A DNA stretch of 8,501 nt. It comes from an uncultured Marmoricola sp. (lineage in GTDB: Bacteria; Actinomycetota; Actinomycetes; Propionibacteriales; Nocardioidaceae). The stretch spans positions 1 to 8,501 of the forward strand of contig CALMMO010000325.1 in assembly GCA_937868455.1 (NCBI GenBank), read 5' to 3'. A program made the position numbers and the translations under genes. Positions 5,897 to 8,501 of the stretch are shown here, one piece after another (position 1 is the first letter of the stretch; every line of letters starts with the position of its first letter). A model generated the notes under the pieces. That model searched no databases, was not told the DNA's origin, and was given only the letters and a program-made list of their open reading frames with translations.

Positions 5897-7249
5897 TTAG
5901 TGAGCGATGAAGACGTTCTTCTCTTCGGTGAATGCGTTGGGTGCGTCGGGACCAAGTTCGCGACCAAGTCCTGACTGCTTGTAGCCGCCAAATGGCGTCC
6001 AGTAGCGCACGGATGAGTGTGAGTTGACGCTGAGGTTGCCTGATTCCACCCCACGCGCCACGCGCATGGCACGGCCCAGATCGTTAGTGAAGATGGAGCC
6101 TGACAGACCGTATTCGGTGTCGTTAGCCAACATGATGGCTTCGTCTTCGTCATCGAAGGGCATGACTGCGACGAGCGGGCCAAAGACCTCTTCGCGCCAC
6201 ACAGCCTCGCTCGTTGAACGGGACTCCACCACCGTCGGTGGCAGCCAGAAGCCGTCGCTGTCAGGGCAGGTGCCTGCGAACGCGATCGTGGCGGCATCCA
6301 TGTAGGCCTTCACCGAGTCGCGCTGGCCCGCAGAAACCATCGGTCCCATGTCGGTGCCTGCAACGCTGGGATCGGCGACCTTCATGGCCTTCACGGCAAG
6401 CTCAAGGCGACCCACGAACTCGTCGTACGCCGTGCGCTGCACCAGGATGCGCGAGCGTGCACAGCAGTCTTGGCCAGAGTTGTCGAAGACTGCGCCTGGC
6501 GCGGAGGCAGCGGCCCCAGCGATGTCGGTGTCAGCGAAGATGATGTTGGCGCTCTTGCCGCCCAGTTCCAGCGTGACGGGCTTGACCTGCTCGGCGCACC
6601 CGGCCATCACCTGTTTGCCGACGGCGGTGGACCCGGTGAAGCACACCTTGCGAACCAACTCGTTATCCACGAAGCGTTGACCCACCACAGAGCCCTTGCC
6701 CGGGATGACGTTGAACACGCCCTCGGGTAACCCGGCCTCAAGGGCCAATTCGCCCAGGCGAATCGCGGTGAGCGGGGTGATCTCGGCAGGCTTGAGAACC
6801 ACCGTGTTGCCCGCAGCCAATGCAGGAGCAAAGCCCCAGCCAGCAATGGGCATCGGGAAGTTCCACGGCACGATGATGCCGACCACGCCCAGGGGCTCAT
6901 GGAAGGTGATGTCCACACCGCCTGGCACCGGGATCTGGCGTCCAAAGAGCCGCTCGGGAGCTGCGGAGTAGTAGTTGAGGCAATCGCGCACGTTGCCTGC
7001 TTCCCAACGCGCGTTCCCGACCGTGTGACCAGCGTTCTTGACCTCAAGCTGGGCCAATTCCTCAATGTGGGAGTCGACCACGGCCGCAAACGCTCGCAAA
7101 AGTCGGGCACGCTCTCCGGGAGCCACCGCCCGCCACGAAGCAAAGGCTGCCTGGGCGCGATCAATGATCTGATCGGTCTCCTCGGCAGAGGTGTGTGGCA
7201 CCTCGCCAATCGCGGTGCCAGTGGTCGGGTTAATCAGGGTGGTGCTCAC
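5897..7249 (-). CDS. NAD(P)-dependent aldehyde dehydrogenase (PuuC-like role)
   Basis: A 450-residue member of the aldehyde dehydrogenase superfamily, which oxidises an aldehyde to the acid with NAD(P). Motifs are VPWNFP (127-132; Asn130 in the oxyanion hole), KPAE (Lys153), the cofactor loop FTGSTAVG (204-211), LELGGK (Glu228, general base), GQDCCA with catalytic Cys262, EEVFGP (Glu354) and the C-terminal PFGGYKQSGLGRE (419-431). It is shorter than the usual 480-500 residues: the N-terminus starts close to the domain and several residues are missing around 319-330, where most members have an EGA-x-x-x-x-GG turn. In this operon the likely substrate is a gamma-glutamylated aldehyde. The start is GTG 7249, with AAGGA (plus-strand 7259-7263) 9 nt upstream, lying over the end of the GS gene, which stops 4 nt before. 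Confidence 0.93.
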   Translation of the reverse strand: MSTTLINPTTGTAIGEVPHTSAEETDQIIDRAQAAFASWRAVAPGERARLLRAFAAVVDSHIEELAQLEVKNAGHTVGNARWEAGNVRDCLNYYSAAPERLFGRQIPVPGGVDITFHEPLGVVGIIVPWNFPMPIAGWGFAPALAAGNTVVLKPAEITPLTAIRLGELALEAGLPEGVFNVIPGKGSVVGQRFVDNELVRKVCFTGSTAVGKQVMAGCAEQVKPVTLELGGKSANIIFADTDIAGAAASAPGAVFDNSGQDCCARSRILVQRTAYDEFVGRLELAVKAMKVADPSVAGTDMGPMVSAGQRDSVKAYMDAATIAFAGTCPDSDGFWLPPTVVESRSTSEAVWREEVFGPLVAVMPFDDEDEAIMLANDTEYGLSGSIFTNDLGRAMRVARGVESGNLSVNSHSSVRYWTPFGGYKQSGLGRELGPDAPNAFTEEKNVFIAH

Positions 7250-7253
7250 CCGT

Positions 7254-8501
7254 TCACATCCTTTCGAAGCTGCGGCGCAGCTCCCAGTCGGTTACAGCGG
7301 CATCAAATGAAGCCAGTTCAACGTCGGCCATATTGGTGTAGTGGTCGACTACGTCATCACCCAGGGTCGCTCGAGCAACTTTGGAGTTGGTGAAAGCCTC
7401 GCGGGCCTCTCGCAAAGTGGTGGGCACTTGCTCACGCCCAGAGTTGTAGGCGTTGCCCACCAACTCTGGCTCCAGGGTCAGCCCCTGCTCGATGCCCCAC
7501 ATGCCGCCAGCCAACATCGCAGCCAGGGCTAGGTACGGGTTGACGTCGCCGCCCGGCACTCGGTTCTCCAACCGGGCCGAAGGACCCTTGCCGACCAGGC
7601 GAATCGCGCAGGTGCGGTTGTCTCGGCCCCACGCAATCGTGGTGGGGGCAAAGGAACCGGCAGCGAACCGCTTGTAGGAGTTCACATTGGGCGCGTAGAG
7701 CAAGGTGAAGTCACGCATCGTGGCCAGCAAACCCGCCACGAACGAGTCATAGAGCGGCGAGGGTCCGCCATCGGCCTCTGCGAACACGAGGGCACCGTCG
7801 AGACCTCGAAGCGAGAGGTGAATGTGACAGGAGTTGCCTTCGCGCTCGTTGTACTTCGCCATGAACGTCAACGAACGTCCGTGCTGAGAAGCGATCTCCT
7901 TGGCGGCCGTCTTGTAGACCGCGTGGTTATCGGCCGAGACCAGGGCTTCGTTGTAGAGGAAGCCGATCTCGTGTTGGCCAAAGTTGCACTCGCCCTTGAG
8001 GCACTCCACATCCATGCCTGCCGCGTACATCGTGTTACGGATGTCGCGCATCATGGGCTCGACTCGGGAGGTCCCGATGATGGAGTAGTCCACGTTGTAT
8101 TGGTTGACAGGAGTCAGGTCACGCCAGCCCAGATCGTGGGCATCTTCGTAGGTGTCCTCGAAGGCGATGAACTCCAACTCGGTGCCAGCCAGGGCAGTCC
8201 AGCCCTTCTCGGCAGCCTTCGCTAACTGAGCCTTCAAGATGCCGCGCGGAGACTGGACGACGGGGGAGTGGTCAAGCCACACCAGGTCGCATTGCACCAT
8301 CGCAGTGGCTTCGTGGTGGGTGAGCACCCGAATGGTGTCTAGATCCAAGGCGAACTCCATGTCGCCGTAGCCGCGCTCCCACGAAGACATGGTGTAGCCA
8401 TCGACCGTGTTCATATCGATGTCTACGGCCAACAGGAAGTTGCAGCCCCCGGTTCCGTTACCGAGCACACGGCCGAGGGAGCGGCGCCCATGCATGCGCT
8501 C
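7254..8501 (-). CDS. Class-I glutamine-synthetase paralogue, probable gamma-glutamylamine synthetase (partial)
   Basis: The C-terminal 415 residues of a GS-I family protein; the first roughly 40 residues lie beyond the right edge. The family joins glutamate's gamma-carboxyl to ammonium or an amine with ATP. Numbering from the first visible Met (8495): DGYTMSSW (32-39) replaces the usual DGSSIxGW; GTELEF (104-109), GECNFGQHEIG (168-178), CHIHLSL (223-229), NSYKRF (272-277), NRTCAIRL (293-300) and ENRVPGGDVNPYLA (310-323) are the metal, ATP and glutamate elements. The ammonium-site flap, normally PGYEAP, reads AGSFAP (279-284), so the catalytic Glu is Phe282. The adenylylation context NLYDLP is absent. 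These features, with the downstream dehydrogenases and gamma-glutamyl hydrolase, point to a PuuA/GlnA3/GlnA4-like amine ligase rather than nitrogen-assimilating GlnA. It is the most upstream visible gene of the operon, so the promoter is out of view. Confidence 0.9.
   Translation of the reverse strand, partial: ERMHGRRSLGRVLGNGTGGCNFLLAVDIDMNTVDGYTMSSWERGYGDMEFALDLDTIRVLTHHEATAMVQCDLVWLDHSPVVQSPRGILKAQLAKAAEKGWTALAGTELEFIAFEDTYEDAHDLGWRDLTPVNQYNVDYSIIGTSRVEPMMRDIRNTMYAAGMDVECLKGECNFGQHEIGFLYNEALVSADNHAVYKTAAKEIASQHGRSLTFMAKYNEREGNSCHIHLSLRGLDGALVFAEADGGPSPLYDSFVAGLLATMRDFTLLYAPNVNSYKRFAAGSFAPTTIAWGRDNRTCAIRLVGKGPSARLENRVPGGDVNPYLALAAMLAGGMWGIEQGLTLEPELVGNAYNSGREQVPTTLREAREAFTNSKVARATLGDDVVDHYTNMADVELASFDAAVTDWELRRSFERM

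Noticed and set aside
7818..8225. A 135-codon plus-strand open frame inside the GS paralogue
   Set aside because: It mirrors a conserved GS-I coding region and has no independent start signal or motif.

Overview
The window looks like chromosomal DNA of a moderately high-GC actinobacterium (Actinomycetota). The reasons are a strong G/C bias at third codon positions, GTG starts, genes packed end to end, an ACT-domain SerB of the kind found in mycobacteria and streptomycetes, and a glutamylamine-synthetase-type GlnA paralogue. Genus cannot be judged. I see no tRNA, rRNA, insertion sequence, phage gene or CRISPR array, and there is no gene-free stretch longer than about 100 bases.

Layout. Positions 1-276 (minus) hold the N-terminal ACT domain of phosphoserine phosphatase SerB, cut by the window edge. 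It diverges from a four-gene plus-strand cluster: a stand-alone ABC ATPase (370-1170), a short NfeD-like membrane protein (1181-1645), a stomatin/SPFH protein with a five-fold 11-residue repeat (1648-2724), and a TSUP (TauE/SafE) family transporter (2721-3476). Spacing is 10 nt, 2 nt and a 4-nt overlap, so this is probably one operon, perhaps with an extra promoter just before nfeD. NfeD and SPFH proteins are a known membrane-microdomain pair. The ABC ATPase and the TSUP transporter have no established link to them.

The cluster meets a minus-strand operon tail to tail; the last genes overlap by 17 bp over a hairpin. Read in its own direction (right to left), that operon is: class-I glutamine-synthetase paralogue (partial, 8501-7254), aldehyde dehydrogenase (7249-5897), short-chain dehydrogenase (5875-5096), C26-type gamma-glutamyl hydrolase (5096-4395) and alpha/beta hydrolase (4398-3460). 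Gaps are 4 nt, 21 nt, a 1- or 4-nt overlap and a 4-nt overlap, so these genes are almost certainly co-transcribed and partly translationally coupled.

The minus-strand operon reads as a gamma-glutamylated amine catabolic route related to the E. coli Puu pathway: glutamylate an amine, oxidise the free end to an aldehyde and then to an acid, and hydrolyse off glutamate. No PuuB-type amine oxidase is visible; an NAD-type SDR sits in its place. This suggests an amino-alcohol substrate such as ethanolamine, whose hydroxyl an SDR could oxidise after glutamylation. The GS paralogue lacks the flap glutamate needed for normal ammonium-using GS chemistry, which agrees with an amine-accepting enzyme. The tightly coupled alpha/beta hydrolase is the least explained member.
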